The notes below the pieces were generated by a model, which was not told where the DNA came from, did no database searches, and worked only from the letters and a program-made list of their open reading frames with translations. A DNA stretch of 64,000 bases. It comes from Acidobacteriota bacterium (lineage in GTDB: Bacteria; Acidobacteriota; Blastocatellia; Chloracidobacteriales; Chloracidobacteriaceae). The stretch's first letter is position 1. Each line of letters starts with the position of its first letter. Of this stretch, positions 1-8,572 are shown in pieces. The stretch is taken from assembly GCA_016208495.1 (NCBI GenBank), contig JACQXX010000109.1, forward strand, positions 1 through 64,000. Reading direction: 5' to 3'. The position numbers and the translations under genes are program-made.

Positions 1-247
1 CGTTCGGCTTTTCCTCCTTCCCGCTCTTCCTGCTTCCTCTTCCTTTCGCCTCCTTTGCCTTCTTCTTCTCTTTGTTCTTCCGCCTTCACCTGGACTTCTC
101 TTTCTGAATTGACCTTTTTTTATTCAAACAAAGAATTGCTGATATTGTATCCAGCAAAATGATCTGTTTCTGCTTTCTATGGCTCATTTGCATTCCAGGT
201 TATAGCTACCGCATTATTTTCATAATTCATAATTCATAATTCATAAT
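1..247. other. Window edge without a confident gene
   Basis: Positions 1-100 are a strongly pyrimidine-biased tract (CT-rich on the plus strand, purine-rich on the minus strand). I found no reading frame with a believable start on either strand. A plus-strand frame is open from base 1 to a TGA at 160-162, but its composition (Ser/Pro/Phe/Leu-rich) is what the tract would give by chance. Positions 221-248 hold four copies of CATAATT, the first heptamer array of the window. Confidence 0.5.
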
Positions 248-248
248 T
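221..248. repeat. Heptamer array CATAATT x4
   Basis: Four tandem 7-bp units. The array runs into the stop codon of the ADP-ribosylglycohydrolase gene (TCA at 248-250 on the plus strand), so it abuts the 3' end of that gene. Confidence 0.85.
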
Positions 249-1300
249 CAATAGGGTGGCGCCAGCCGCCGGAAACCATGCCCCAGCACAATCAGTAAAA
301 ACAACAGGTTCCGGGCTGGAAGTGCCGGCCAGAAATATCTGACTGGTCGAGCGGATGACCCTGGATCAGCCAGTCGGTCAGCAATGGTTTCCAGAATCCG
401 CCTTCCACGTGGCCAGTCCCAGATTCCAGTACGCCACTGGAGAGGAATTCCCGACTCACCAACCACGGTTCCGGCCAGTGCACCGGTAATCGCGGCCACC
501 GTGTCAGTATCGCCACCCAGGTCAAGCACCGATGTGAGTGTGGCTTCAAAATTCCCAAAATGTCGGTACCAGGCATAAAGCGCAACTGGAACGGTGTGAA
601 ACATATAGCCGGAAACACCTCGCGACAGTCCAAGCCTGTCAGCAAAAGTTTCAACTGAAATCTCTTCATCAATTGCGGCTGACAGCTTTTGGAGCAATTC
701 CCGCCAGTCGGCATCCGTTCCAACCTGATGCAACAGGGCGAGAAAATCTTCTGTGGAAGGTCGTGAGACCGGATTTTCACGCACCACCCAGGCGGCGATA
801 TCGGTCACGGCTTGCGCACCGATTACAGCTTTTGGGTCCGTATGGGTAAGCCGGGTTGATGCCGCAACGAAGGCGTTTCTCAGTTCCTGGTTTTCGGCAA
901 AAAATGCTCCAATCGGTGCCGAACGCATCGCCGGCCCGTTGCCAGCCGAGAAAACTCCGCTCCGACTGGGCGGGAACCCAATCCACAGTTTCAAGGTGGC
1001 TCGCAAGGTGGCCACGCCAATTCCGGCTGGCAGTGAAGCCACCCAGCCACGCAAACACCATCCCAATCGGCTGGTGAAACGCTCGACAGAGTCTGGATGC
1101 GCTAGTAAACTCTGAGCCACGAAAACCGTGTGGTCGGTGTCATCACTCACCATCCCCCAGCCAAAACAAAATCGGTGACGCCAGGTTCCACCATACCATT
1201 TTCGAATTCGTTGTCGGGACAGCCCTTCTGCCGGTAATCCGAGCGCATCCCCGACAGCCGTCCCAAGCATTAACCCTCTCAGCCGTTGTGTTCGATCCAT
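248..1300 (-). CDS. ADP-ribosylglycohydrolase (DraG/ARH family)
   Basis: Predicted to remove ADP-ribose from protein side chains or other ADP-ribosylated substrates in the cytosol. The 350-residue product begins MDRTQRLRGLMLGTAVGDAL and carries both metal-site motifs of the family: SDDTDHT near residues 52-58 and GGDTDT at 262-267, which normally hold two Mg or Mn ions. The frame is open for 91 codons further upstream, but family homology starts at this Met, so 1300 is preferred. The last ~20 residues are hydrophobic and look like a lineage-specific extension. It is divergent from the uridine kinase gene with a gap of about 80 bp. No partner ADP-ribosyltransferase is visible, so the substrate is unknown. 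Confidence 0.85.
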   Translation of the reverse strand: MDRTQRLRGLMLGTAVGDALGLPAEGLSRQRIRKWYGGTWRHRFCFGWGMVSDDTDHTVFVAQSLLAHPDSVERFTSRLGWCLRGWVASLPAGIGVATLRATLKLWIGFPPSRSGVFSAGNGPAMRSAPIGAFFAENQELRNAFVAASTRLTHTDPKAVIGAQAVTDIAAWVVRENPVSRPSTEDFLALLHQVGTDADWRELLQKLSAAIDEEISVETFADRLGLSRGVSGYMFHTVPVALYAWYRHFGNFEATLTSVLDLGGDTDTVAAITGALAGTVVGESGIPLQWRTGIWDWPRGRRILETIADRLADPGSSARPVRYFWPALPARNLLFLLIVLGHGFRRLAPPY

Positions 1301-1378
1301 CTTTTTGTGTGTTTGGAGGAAGCCGTCTGTTGTTTGTGTCCGCATCGGGCGCAGGCGAAGATCAAAATCCACCTTGTT

Positions 1379-2035
1379 ATGCACCGTTACCACGATACTA
1401 ACGCCATGATCATTGGTATCAGTGGCGGCACCGGTTCGGGAAAAACCACTGTCGCCAGGAAAATCATTCAAGCTGTCGGCCCTGAAAGAGTGACCTTTGT
1501 CCAGCAGGATGCCTATTACCGCAACCTGGGAGACATGCCGATTGAACTGCGCCATCGAGTGAACTTTGATCATCCCGATGCTTTTGATACCGAATTACTT
1601 TTAAACCATCTTGAAGCTTTGCGTGAAGGCGAAACCATTGAACAACCAATTTATGACTATGTGACCCACTCACGCAAAGCCGAAGCGATCCATACTGAAC
1701 CACGTCCCGTCATCATTGTTGACGGCATCTTAATTTTCTTCAGTCCACAAATGCGGGCACTGATGGACATGAAAATTTATGTTGATACTGATGCTGATTT
1801 GCGGTTTATCCGCCGATTGGAACGCGACGTTCACGAGCGAGGCCGGTCGGTGGATTCGATTGTCAATCAGTACCTGACGACGGTTCGCCCCATGCATTTG
1901 CAATTTATCGAACCGCTCAAACGCTATGCTGATGTGATCATCCCGAAAGGCGGCGACAACGAAGTCGGCATTGACCTGATCACCGAAAAGATCAAAGCCA
2001 TTCTGGCACGAGCCATTCCAAGCCAACCGGGCTGA
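1379..2035 (+). CDS. udk: Uridine kinase
   Basis: Phosphorylates uridine and cytidine to UMP and CMP in the pyrimidine salvage pathway. The P-loop GISGGTGSGKTT follows the start directly; QQDAYYR, NFDHPDAFD and RRLERDVHERGR are the conserved uridine kinase segments for nucleoside binding and the lid. The protein has about 218 residues, the usual size. Two in-frame starts are possible, 1379 and 1406; neither has a clear ribosome binding site. I chose 1379 because it gives the short leader of about nine residues seen in E. coli Udk. The frame extends back to 1286, which would overlap the divergent neighbour's start and is unlikely. Followed by a GGGGCTGAA-type inverted repeat rather than a classical terminator. 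Confidence 0.9.
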   Translation: MHRYHDTNAMIIGISGGTGSGKTTVARKIIQAVGPERVTFVQQDAYYRNLGDMPIELRHRVNFDHPDAFDTELLLNHLEALREGETIEQPIYDYVTHSRKAEAIHTEPRPVIIVDGILIFFSPQMRALMDMKIYVDTDADLRFIRRLERDVHERGRSVDSIVNQYLTTVRPMHLQFIEPLKRYADVIIPKGGDNEVGIDLITEKIKAILARAIPSQPG

Positions 2036-2071
2036 AAAAACCAGGGCTGAAGATTCGCAAGCTCAGGGCCT

Positions 2072-2216
2072 GGGGCTGAAAAAACAAAGTCTTCAGCCCC
2101 AAACTCAACCTGATACCGATTTGCAATGGTCCCCTCGTATCAGCAAACAGTTAAGTAATTCAATCAGATAAACTTAGCATACTACTGACTACGGACTACT
2201 GACTACAAACTGGTAT
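2072..2216 (+). repeat. Hairpin plus dispersed repeat R1, copy 1
   Basis: GGGGCTGAA (2072-2080) pairs with TTCAGCCCC (2092-2100). Then 2110-2216 is a ~107-bp repeat, here named R1, that begins TGATACCGATTTGCAATGG, contains CTACTGACTAC heptamers and ends AAACTGGTAT; the two ends are near inverted repeats of each other. R1 occurs again at 24413-24519 and, inverted, at 16456-16559. At this copy the end reads TATAAT (2214-2219) only ~10 bp ahead of the sthA AAGGAG, so R1 may supply a -10 box, although I see no good -35. Confidence 0.75.
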
Positions 2217-2248
2217 AATTTTTCAATTAAGGAGCCGAAGCAAGCGTT

Positions 2249-3634
2249 ATGGACTACGATGTTTTGGTTATCGGGACCGGACCAGCCGGACAGCGGGCTG
2301 CCCAAACAGCAGCCAAATACAAACCCAAAGTGGCCGTGGTCGAACGAAATCCACTCGTGGGCGGCGCCTCACTCAATACGGGCACCATTCCATCAAAAAC
2401 CCTGCGCGAAGCCGCTGTTTACCTCTCCGGTCGCCGGTTGCGCGATGTATATGGTGAAAGCTACACGGTGAAAAAAGACGTTACGATGGAAGATCTTGCC
2501 ATCCGATCCCGTCACGTCACCCAGGCTGAACGCGAAGCCGTCAAACGCCGCCTGACGCATAGCCATATCGAAATTTTTCAGGGCGTGGCCTCGTTTGTGG
2601 ACCCGCATACCATTCAAATTGCTGGTGCTCCACGAACTCAAACCATCACAGCAGAAAAAATTATCATTGCCACCGGGACACTGCCTCGCCAGCCGCCAGG
2701 GATTGAATTCCGGCGTGGGCATATTATGGATTCCGATGCCATCCCGGAAATGACTGAAATTCCACGCAGCCTGCTTGTGATTGGGGCCGGGGTGATTGGC
2801 GTCGAATATGCCACCATCTTTGCTTCGCTCAATGTCGAAGTCACGCTTGTGGATGGACGCCCAACCATTCTCGATTTCGTGGACCGCGAAGTGATTGACA
2901 TGCTGATGTATCACATGCGCGATTTGGGAATTTCGATCCGATTGGGCGAAGCCGTGGCCAGTGTCGAATGGGTTCGCAATGACCGCATCGTCGCCACGCT
3001 TGAATCCGGCAAACGCATTATTACTCAAAGTATTCTGGTTGCCACCGGTCGCCGGGCGGCAACTGACAACCTGAATCTGGCGGTGGCTGGACTCCACACG
3101 GATGATTCAGGTCGCCTGAAGGTCAATGATTTCTTCCAGACCGAAGTCCCACACATTTATGCCGCTGGGGATGTAATCGGCTTTCCGTCACTGGCATCCA
3201 CCAGTATGGAACAGGGCCGCAATGCAGCGCGGCATGCCTGTGATCGCGAAGTGTTCCGGCTGAACGAAGTCTACCCTTACGGCATTTACACCATTCCGGA
3301 AATTTCAACCGTCGGCAAAACCGAAGCTGAATTGACCAAAGCCAAAATTCCTTATGAAACGGGCGTGGCACAATATCGCGACATCGTTCGAGGACGCATT
3401 CTGGGCGATAAAGCCGGGATGCTCAAAATTCTGTTTCATCTGGAAACCCATGAAATTCTGGGCGTTCACGCCATCGGCGAAGGTGCCACGGAACTCATTC
3501 ACATTGGTCAGGCGGTGATGGCGCACGGCGGAAAGCTCGACTACTTTGTGGATTCGGTCTTTAACTATCCGACGCTGGCCGAAGCCTACAAAGTCGCCGC
3601 ACTGGATGGAATCAGCAAGCTCAGTTTTGCCTGA
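2249..3634 (+). CDS. sthA: Si-specific NAD(P)+ transhydrogenase (soluble)
   Basis: Cytosolic FAD enzyme that moves reducing equivalents between NADPH and NAD+. It has the pyridine nucleotide-disulfide oxidoreductase fold: FAD motif VIGTGPAG at residues 7-14, a second dinucleotide motif VIGAGVIGVEYA near 176-187, the FAD motif AAGDVIGFPSLA near 306-317 and a dimerisation domain at the C-terminus. The segment where lipoamide dehydrogenases have CxxxxC reads GGASLNTGTIPSKTLRE with no cysteine, which excludes a disulfide reductase and fits the transhydrogenase family. Length 461 against about 466 in E. coli SthA. AAGGAG lies 14 nt ahead of the ATG. It is a single-gene unit, flanked by repeats on both sides. 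Confidence 0.88.
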   Translation: MDYDVLVIGTGPAGQRAAQTAAKYKPKVAVVERNPLVGGASLNTGTIPSKTLREAAVYLSGRRLRDVYGESYTVKKDVTMEDLAIRSRHVTQAEREAVKRRLTHSHIEIFQGVASFVDPHTIQIAGAPRTQTITAEKIIIATGTLPRQPPGIEFRRGHIMDSDAIPEMTEIPRSLLVIGAGVIGVEYATIFASLNVEVTLVDGRPTILDFVDREVIDMLMYHMRDLGISIRLGEAVASVEWVRNDRIVATLESGKRIITQSILVATGRRAATDNLNLAVAGLHTDDSGRLKVNDFFQTEVPHIYAAGDVIGFPSLASTSMEQGRNAARHACDREVFRLNEVYPYGIYTIPEISTVGKTEAELTKAKIPYETGVAQYRDIVRGRILGDKAGMLKILFHLETHEILGVHAIGEGATELIHIGQAVMAHGGKLDYFVDSVFNYPTLAEAYKVAALDGISKLSFA

Positions 3635-3635
3635 A

Positions 3636-3790
3636 CCAGTTTTTCGTCAGTAGTCAGTAGTCAATTAAGCTTATTCAATTGAATAACTTATACCATTCTG
3701 GAATAAAGTTTTTGTGCGTGAGCGCAGTCACGTTATTCGATCAAATGGAGTTCGTGGACGATTGACTACGATCTACTGACGAAAAACTGG
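3636..3790. repeat. 155-bp inverted-repeat element (AGTAGTC family)
   Basis: 3636-3665 and 3761-3790 are inverted repeats of 30 bp with three mismatches; both start from CCAGTTTTTCGTCAGTAG and include AGTAGTC heptamers. The ~95-bp core has no gene. The left arm starts one base after the sthA stop codon. Confidence 0.85.
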
Positions 3791-3917
3791 CATTCGCTAC
3801 TTATTCAAAGAAGACAGTGATTTGAAACTGGGATAAGCAGGATAAGGGAAGCGGGTTCAGCCTGGAGCACATTCTCAAAATTGAAGCCGAACTGAATCTC
3901 TTCTCTGAGGTACCCCA

Positions 3918-4613
3918 ATGAAATCAACCAGTTCAAAACTCCAGACTGTTCTTTTCCTTTCTCTCCTAATGACTGGACTTTGTGTTTCGCAAAGCACCAT
4001 TGCTCAAACCAAACCGCCCAAATACAAAGCTGTGACCGTGGAACTCAGTATTCCAGGGTTTGGAGAACCCCGTATAAGTGAAATTCCATTGAATCATCGC
4101 TTTGGAGGTGGTGGTGGTGGTGGGCGAAGTCTGTGTAGCCTGTCGGCGGAAGAATTAGAGAAAGGTACTGGGATAACAAACTATTCCTTTTCAATGAGTG
4201 CCCGGAATTTCCGTGCCAGCCAGCTTGTTATGGTCAACCTTACTTTGACATTGTACCAGAATAATACTCGGATATTGCCTCAAGATGATGAGCCAGGGAT
4301 TTGCCTCAAAGAAAGGTTATATGTCGGTTATGACGAAGTCCGCGAAGTCTCCCTGCCGCATAACGTCAAGGTCAAACTCTATTTGAAACCGCTAACTCCG
4401 CCTGAGAAAAAACCAAAAGCTAAAGCGGCAGAACCAGTTTCTGAACCAATCGAACCTCAACTCCAGCAAAACACTGCAATTGACGATTCTCAAGCCCTGA
4501 ACCCTGATAAACCCCTATTTCGAATAAGGATGCCGGTGCAGGATTGTGTAGGCCCGATACAACTGTTCAGCCACCAAAACCTGGGCAATTTCATGGGTAA
4601 AGGTCAATTTTGA
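3918..4613 (+). CDS. Secreted protein of unknown function
   Basis: I do not recognise the family. The 231-residue product has a clear Sec signal (MKST..., hydrophobic LFLSLLMTGLCVS, likely cleavage after STIAQ near residue 30). The mature part has a seven-glycine run near residues 64-70 encoded by a slippage-prone GGT run, a central beta-rich portion (about 85-155), and a Pro/Lys/Glu-rich region (about 155-190). The last 33 codons (4515-4613) lie antisense to the 3' end of rlmH. Since RlmH ends with its normal C-terminus, the tail of this protein is probably either read-through into the neighbour after loss of the original stop, or an ORF whose last part is not functional. Confidence 0.6.
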   Translation: MKSTSSKLQTVLFLSLLMTGLCVSQSTIAQTKPPKYKAVTVELSIPGFGEPRISEIPLNHRFGGGGGGGRSLCSLSAEELEKGTGITNYSFSMSARNFRASQLVMVNLTLTLYQNNTRILPQDDEPGICLKERLYVGYDEVREVSLPHNVKVKLYLKPLTPPEKKPKAKAAEPVSEPIEPQLQQNTAIDDSQALNPDKPLFRIRMPVQDCVGPIQLFSHQNLGNFMGKGQF

Positions 4614-4985
4614 GAGCGACCAGCGCCAGTTGGCCCGCTTTCTGACACTTTCAGCCACGCCGGAAAAGCCACCAATGACAAAATAGAGGTCTTTGGTGGC
4701 TTCGTTCTGGTGGCGTTCAATCATTTCCGCCAGTTTTTCAGACGAAACCATCGCTCCCTCAACATCCAAAAGCACCATAAAGGCACTGGCTGGGATTTTT
4801 GCCAGAATAGCGGTTGCTTCCTGTTCCTGAGCCCGCCGGACATCACTGGCGGTTGATTCAGCAGCTTCCCGCACGGTCATGACGTCACATCGGACAAATC
4901 GCCCCAACCGTCCCAGATAATCCTGAGCCAGGGCTGCCAGATGTGGCGATTTCAGCTTGCCGACCGTGATGAAGTGGATTTGCAT
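4515..4985 (-). CDS. rlmH: 23S rRNA (pseudouridine1915-N3)-methyltransferase
   Basis: SPOUT-class methyltransferase that uses S-adenosylmethionine to methylate pseudouridine 1915 in helix 69 of 23S rRNA. The 156-residue product is full length: MQIHFITVGKLK at the start, LDVEGAMVSSEKLAEMI in the middle, FVIGGFSGV as the SAM-loop and an RAYTILHRHPYSK tail that matches the conserved HPYH-type end. In most members the SAM loop reads GGP(D/E)G; here Pro-Asp/Glu is replaced by Phe-Ser, a mild oddity. It is usually linked to rsfS and nadD; here it lies downstream of them on the same strand, separated by a regulator gene and two repeat elements. Confidence 0.92.
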   Translation of the reverse strand: MQIHFITVGKLKSPHLAALAQDYLGRLGRFVRCDVMTVREAAESTASDVRRAQEQEATAILAKIPASAFMVLLDVEGAMVSSEKLAEMIERHQNEATKDLYFVIGGFSGVAESVRKRANWRWSLSKLTFTHEIAQVLVAEQLYRAYTILHRHPYSK

Positions 4986-4995
4986 AAACCCTTTG

Positions 4996-5220
4996 GAATG
5001 AAGAATGAAGAAACAGAATGAAGAAACAGAAACATGTCTTCCTGGCTCTTGATTTGGAGCCCTAAATCACCGCCAATTCCATTTCACAGGCCGTAAACGA
5101 CCTGCCTCAATTCAACCACCGCTCCGCGGCGAAAACCAGAACCGAACCAAATTCGAAAACCCGGAACCCGGAACCCGGAACCCGGAACCCGGAACCCGGC
5201 ATTTTCTTCATTCTTCACTC
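4996..5220. repeat. Composite repeat: ATTCTTC arms, R2 unit and CCCGGAA array
   Basis: GAATGAAGAATGAAGAAAC repeats (4998-5030) face TTCTTCATTCTTC (5203-5215) as an inverted pair. Between them are a dispersed unit R2 at 5086-5139 (CAGGCCGTAAACGACCTG hairpin, then CAATTCAACCACCGC), found again at 38727-38780, and a CCCGGAA array of about six units at 5160-5199. The right arm overlaps the 3' end of the adjacent regulator gene and encodes its last Glu-Glu and stop. Confidence 0.8.
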
Positions 5221-6209
5221 TTCACTCGCTTCTGGTTATAAGGGATGTCGTAAGCGCGCATTTTTTCATACAGATTCTTGCGGCTGATGCCCAAAATTTC
5301 GGCAGCCCGGCTCTTCTGACCACGGGTTGAGCGCAGCACTTCACGGATATAGAGCGCTTCGAGCTGGGCCAGCGTCGGCTGTTGCTTGCGTGAACGGATG
5401 ATCGAAACGGCTGATGCGACCTGTGATGGAAAGACTTCAAGGCCAAGTACTTCCGAACGTGTCAGCAAGACCGCACGCTCAATCAGATGAAAGAGTTCGC
5501 GCACATTTCCTGGAAACGCATACCCGTTGAGCGCTGCCTGACTTTCCGGAGTCAAGGTACAGAGCGGACGGGCATGACGGCGGGCAACCAGTTCTAAAAA
5601 GTATTTTGCCAGGGGGAGAATGTCTTCGCGCCGTTCGCGCAAGGGAGGGAGTTCAAGCGGAATCACGTTCAGCCGATGAAACAAGTCAGCTCGAAAGGCA
5701 CGGCGTGACACTGTTTCAGGCAGATTGATATTGGTCAGGGAAATAAGTCGAGCGTTGAGGGACAGGAGTTGAGTGCCACCAAGTCGGGTAAACCGACGAT
5801 CTTCGATCACCCGCAGCAACTTGGCCTGAGCTGGCTGTGAAAGACCAGTGACTTCATCGAGCACCAGCGTTCCACCTTGCGCGGCTTCAAAACGGCCTGG
5901 TTTGGTTGCCGAAGCACCCGTAAAGGCACCGCGTTCATATCCAAAAAGTTCGGCTTCAAGCAGGTTTTCAGGCAGCGTGCCGCAATCAATTTTGACATAG
6001 GCGCCCGATGCCCGGAGGCTGTGTTCGTGAATCCAGCGGGCGAGTAAATCTTTACCGGTTCCGCTTTCGCCGCTGATGAGGAGGTTCGCTTCGGTGGGCG
6101 CCACTCTGGCGGCTCGCTCCAGGACTTCCCGCATGGCCAGTGACTGAGCCACGATGATGATTCCTGGATCGGCCTTTTCCGCCAGCCGTTTGTCGGTCTG
6201 ATTTTCCAT
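5208..6209 (-). CDS. Sigma54-dependent activator (AAA+/Fis HTH), no sensor domain
   Basis: Bacterial enhancer-binding protein that would use ATP hydrolysis to open sigma54 promoter complexes. From the start MENQTDKRL the 333-residue product has Walker A GESGTGKD at 47-54, the sigma54-contact loop GAFTGA at 94-99, Walker B with LDE at 117-119, arginine-finger/sensor segments (LRERREDI, FPGNVREL), and a Fis-type helix-turn-helix (RAAEILGISRKNLYEKM) near the C-terminus. There is no receiver, GAF, PAS or FHA domain before the AAA+ core, only about 20 residues, so it is either constitutive or controlled by a separate protein. The frame is open upstream to 6254, but those codons come from a GTAGCGA repeat; 6209 is the better start. 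Confidence 0.85.
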   Translation of the reverse strand: MENQTDKRLAEKADPGIIIVAQSLAMREVLERAARVAPTEANLLISGESGTGKDLLARWIHEHSLRASGAYVKIDCGTLPENLLEAELFGYERGAFTGASATKPGRFEAAQGGTLVLDEVTGLSQPAQAKLLRVIEDRRFTRLGGTQLLSLNARLISLTNINLPETVSRRAFRADLFHRLNVIPLELPPLRERREDILPLAKYFLELVARRHARPLCTLTPESQAALNGYAFPGNVRELFHLIERAVLLTRSEVLGLEVFPSQVASAVSIIRSRKQQPTLAQLEALYIREVLRSTRGQKSRAAEILGISRKNLYEKMRAYDIPYNQKRVKSEE

Positions 6210-6217
6210 AGGCGCAC

Positions 6218-6383
6218 AAAAGCGAGTAGCGAGTAGCAAGTAGCGAATGGTCAAACCAGGATTCTTTTACTTTGATATTGCGGTAATCCCTATGCACGGT
6301 TTACTCAACCTGCAGCTTATGAATTCAACTCGTGTTGTCTCTGTTGTTTGACTACTTGCTACTCGCCACTCGCTACTCGCTTT
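6218..6383. repeat. Inverted GTAGCGA-heptamer element
   Basis: AAAGCGAGTAGCGAGTAG (6218-6235, continuing to 6243) pairs with CGCTACTCGCTTT-type sequence at 6351-6383. The ~107-bp core has no gene. The element fills the gap between rsfS (ends 6384) and the activator gene (starts 6209). Confidence 0.85.
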
Positions 6384-6791
6384 CTACTCAGCGTCATTCG
6401 GAATATTGATCCGGCGACCATCGCGCCAGAGGCGTTCCAGGTCATAGAACGCGCGGGTTTCTTTAGTGAAAACGTGGATGATGATGTCACCATAGTCAAA
6501 CAGGATCCACTCGCCAGCACCTTCTTTGTGGTTGGTGTAGGTGCCCTGCTCACCAAGTTTTTTCTCGATTTCAGAGGCAATGGCTTCGGTTTGACGGGTT
6601 GAAGAACCGCTGCACAACAAAAAGTAATCAGCAAAGCTGGTCACCTGGGAAATTTCTAAAATAACAATATCAAAGGCTTTCTTTTCTTGGGCTGCCCGAA
6701 TGGCAGTCCAGAGACGCTCATCCTGAACGTCACTGGCGGAAGAAAGCACCGCATCCAGTTGCGAAGAGGGAGTTGGCATCAATTCGGTCAT
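6384..6791 (-). CDS. rsfS: Ribosome silencing factor
   Basis: Binds ribosomal protein L14 (uL14) on the 50S subunit and blocks joining of the subunits under nutrient limitation. The 135-residue product contains the domain's conserved segments DIVILEISQVTSFADYFLLC, STRQTEAIASEI and GEWILFDYGDIIIHVF. Its ATG overlaps the nadD stop as ATGA, indicating translational coupling. It is the last gene of the rplU-rpmA-obg-nadD-rsfS operon. A ~15-residue N-terminal extension precedes the domain. Confidence 0.93.
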   Translation of the reverse strand: MTELMPTPSSQLDAVLSSASDVQDERLWTAIRAAQEKKAFDIVILEISQVTSFADYFLLCSGSSTRQTEAIASEIEKKLGEQGTYTNHKEGAGEWILFDYGDIIIHVFTKETRAFYDLERLWRDGRRINIPNDAE

Positions 6792-7483
6792 GTGATCTTG
6801 ATTCTACTTTTCTGGTAAAGCTGATACGTGTAGATGTAGCGTTCCACCATCGGCGGAACATATTGCGCGATGGACTTTCCTTGACTGACAGCGGCGCGAA
6901 TTTCCGTTGCGGAAACGTCTAACGCCACCAGATCCGTCAGAAAAATCCGTTTGTTAGGGGCGGTCAGTTCAGTTGAAATTGTTGAGAGCGAAAACCCATT
7001 TCGAAAATCAACCACCCGGTTCTCACCAAATCGTTCGCGATGGAAGGTGGCATCTCCCAGGTCATATCCTGGGCGCGACATCACGATGATGTGGCAGAGG
7101 TCAATGAGCGTCTGAAATTTATACCATTGGTGGAGCATTCCAAACGAATCGGCGCCCATGAGAAAGAAAATATGGGCATTCGGTCCATAGCTGTCGCGAA
7201 ACGTACTCACTGTTTCAACTGTGTAGGGCTTTTCCGGCGCAAACAGTTCAATGGTTGAAACTCGACTGTGTTCCGAATGGAGTGTGGCCAATACGGTCAT
7301 TGCGTGGCGGTGATAGGCCGTGGTCACCTGCTCAAATTGTTTGTGAGGTGGGCTGCAGGTTGGAATAAACAGCAACTCGTCAAAGCTGAACAGACCAATC
7401 AAACTTTCAGCCAGGCGCAAATGACCATAATGAATAGGATCAAAAGTTCCCCCAAACAGTCCAATTCGGCGCGGTGTTCCCAT
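6788..7483 (-). CDS. nadD: Nicotinate-nucleotide adenylyltransferase
   Basis: Adenylates nicotinate mononucleotide to deamido-NAD in NAD biosynthesis. The 231-residue product starts MGTPRRIGLFGGTFDPIH, with the nucleotidyltransferase motif GGTFDPIHYGHL, followed by FIPTCSPPHK (substrate loop) and SATEIRAAV (the second ATP-binding motif). A longer frame reaches 7522, but the chosen ATG lies four bases after the obg stop, with GAGG inside the end of obg as its ribosome binding site. Overlaps rsfS by four bases. Confidence 0.93.
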   Translation of the reverse strand: MGTPRRIGLFGGTFDPIHYGHLRLAESLIGLFSFDELLFIPTCSPPHKQFEQVTTAYHRHAMTVLATLHSEHSRVSTIELFAPEKPYTVETVSTFRDSYGPNAHIFFLMGADSFGMLHQWYKFQTLIDLCHIIVMSRPGYDLGDATFHRERFGENRVVDFRNGFSLSTISTELTAPNKRIFLTDLVALDVSATEIRAAVSQGKSIAQYVPPMVERYIYTYQLYQKSRIKIT

Positions 7484-7487
7484 ACCC

Positions 7488-8567
7488 TCACTCTTCGACA
7501 ACCGCAGTAACAACGGGTTCAACCACGACCGATGGTTGAAAAATTGATGGCGGTGCGGGCTGTTTGGCTTTTAACTCCGTTAATTTCTGGTCAACTCGAT
7601 AGATCAGCGGTTTGACGCCTTCACCCGTAACTGATGAAATCACAAAGAGTTCCAACCCACGGGCCTTGCAAAAATCACGCAGGGCGTCGGTTCGTTCAGA
7701 TGATTGCACCACGTCCTGCTTGGTGGCCACCACGATTTGCGGACGCTCGGCAATCTCAGCATTGTAGAAGCGCAATTCACGCATGATCGTTTCATAGTCC
7801 TGTATCGGATCACGACCTGAAAACTCTGATACATCAATCAAATGGAGCAGCAACCGCGTTCGTTCGACGTGGCGCAAAAACTGCAGGCCAAGGCCGTGGC
7901 CTTCGTGGGCGCCTTCAATCAAGCCTGGAATATCAGCCACAACGAAACTGCGGTAATCTTCCAGTTGAACCACGCCCAGGTTGGGTACCAGTGTGGTAAA
8001 TGGATAGTCGGCAATTTTGGGTCGCGCCGCGGAAATCACTGAAATCAAAGTGGATTTCCCGACATTTGGATATCCGAGCAAGCCAACATCCGCCAGAATT
8101 TTGAGTTCAAGCTGCAGATAGCGCATCTCGCCGGGGTACCCAGGTTCGTGTCGGCGCGGTGCCCGGTTGGTTGACGTCGCAAACTGGGCATTGCCGCGTC
8201 CGCCGCGTCCGCCGGCAACCACCAGCACTCGCTGACCCGGTTCCATTAAATCCGCCACGAGTTCATTGGTATCAAAATCAAAGACCTGGGTGCCAATCGG
8301 TACTTTGACAATCATATCGGCGCCGCTTTTGCCGTGGCAGCAACTGCCCTCGCCGTGTCGGCCACGATCAGCCTTGTATTGTGGGTTATAGCGAAATGAA
8401 AGCAGGGTGTTCATCTGGTCGGAAGCCTCCAGGTACACCGAGCCTCCATTGCCGCCATCCCCTCCGGACGGACCGCCGCGAGGGACAAATTTCTCACGTC
8501 GGAACGCCAAACAGCCGTTCCCACCGTGACCGCCTTCGACATAAATTTTAGCTCGATCAATAAACAT
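7488..8567 (-). CDS. obgE: Obg-family GTPase
   Basis: Conserved GTPase involved in 50S ribosome maturation and stress signalling. The 359-residue product begins [18 protein letters not shown] and has the glycine-rich Obg fold (about 1-158), then the G domain with G1 [10 protein letters not shown]3 [16 protein letters not shown] and a G4 written TKQD where most members have NKxD. The C-terminal extension after the G domain is only about 30 residues and Pro/Val-rich, so the OCT domain is absent, as in many lineages. The ORF extends upstream to 8642, but that part overlaps a terminator-like hairpin and lacks homology. Confidence 0.94.
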   Translation of the reverse strand: MFIDRAKIYVEGGHGGNGCLAFRREKFVPRGGPSGGDGGNGGSVYLEASDQMNTLLSFRYNPQYKADRGRHGEGSCCHGKSGADMIVKVPIGTQVFDFDTNELVADLMEPGQRVLVVAGGRGGRGNAQFATSTNRAPRRHEPGYPGEMRYLQLELKILADVGLLGYPNVGKSTLISVISAARPKIADYPFTTLVPNLGVVQLEDYRSFVVADIPGLIEGAHEGHGLGLQFLRHVERTRLLLHLIDVSEFSGRDPIQDYETIMRELRFYNAEIAERPQIVVATKQDVVQSSERTDALRDFCKARGLELFVISSVTGEGVKPLIYRVDQKLTELKAKQPAPPSIFQPSVVVEPVVTAVVEE

Positions 8568-8572
8568 ATAGC

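Noticed and set aside
1-162. Plus-strand frame at the window start as the end of a gene
   Set aside because: The reading comes from a CT-rich tract, gives a Ser/Pro/Leu-rich low-complexity peptide and has no recognisable pattern.
2072-2100. GGGGCTGAA hairpin as the udk terminator
   Set aside because: The stem is good, but it is followed by AAACTC with no T-run; the same sequence recurs in other gaps as a repeat element.
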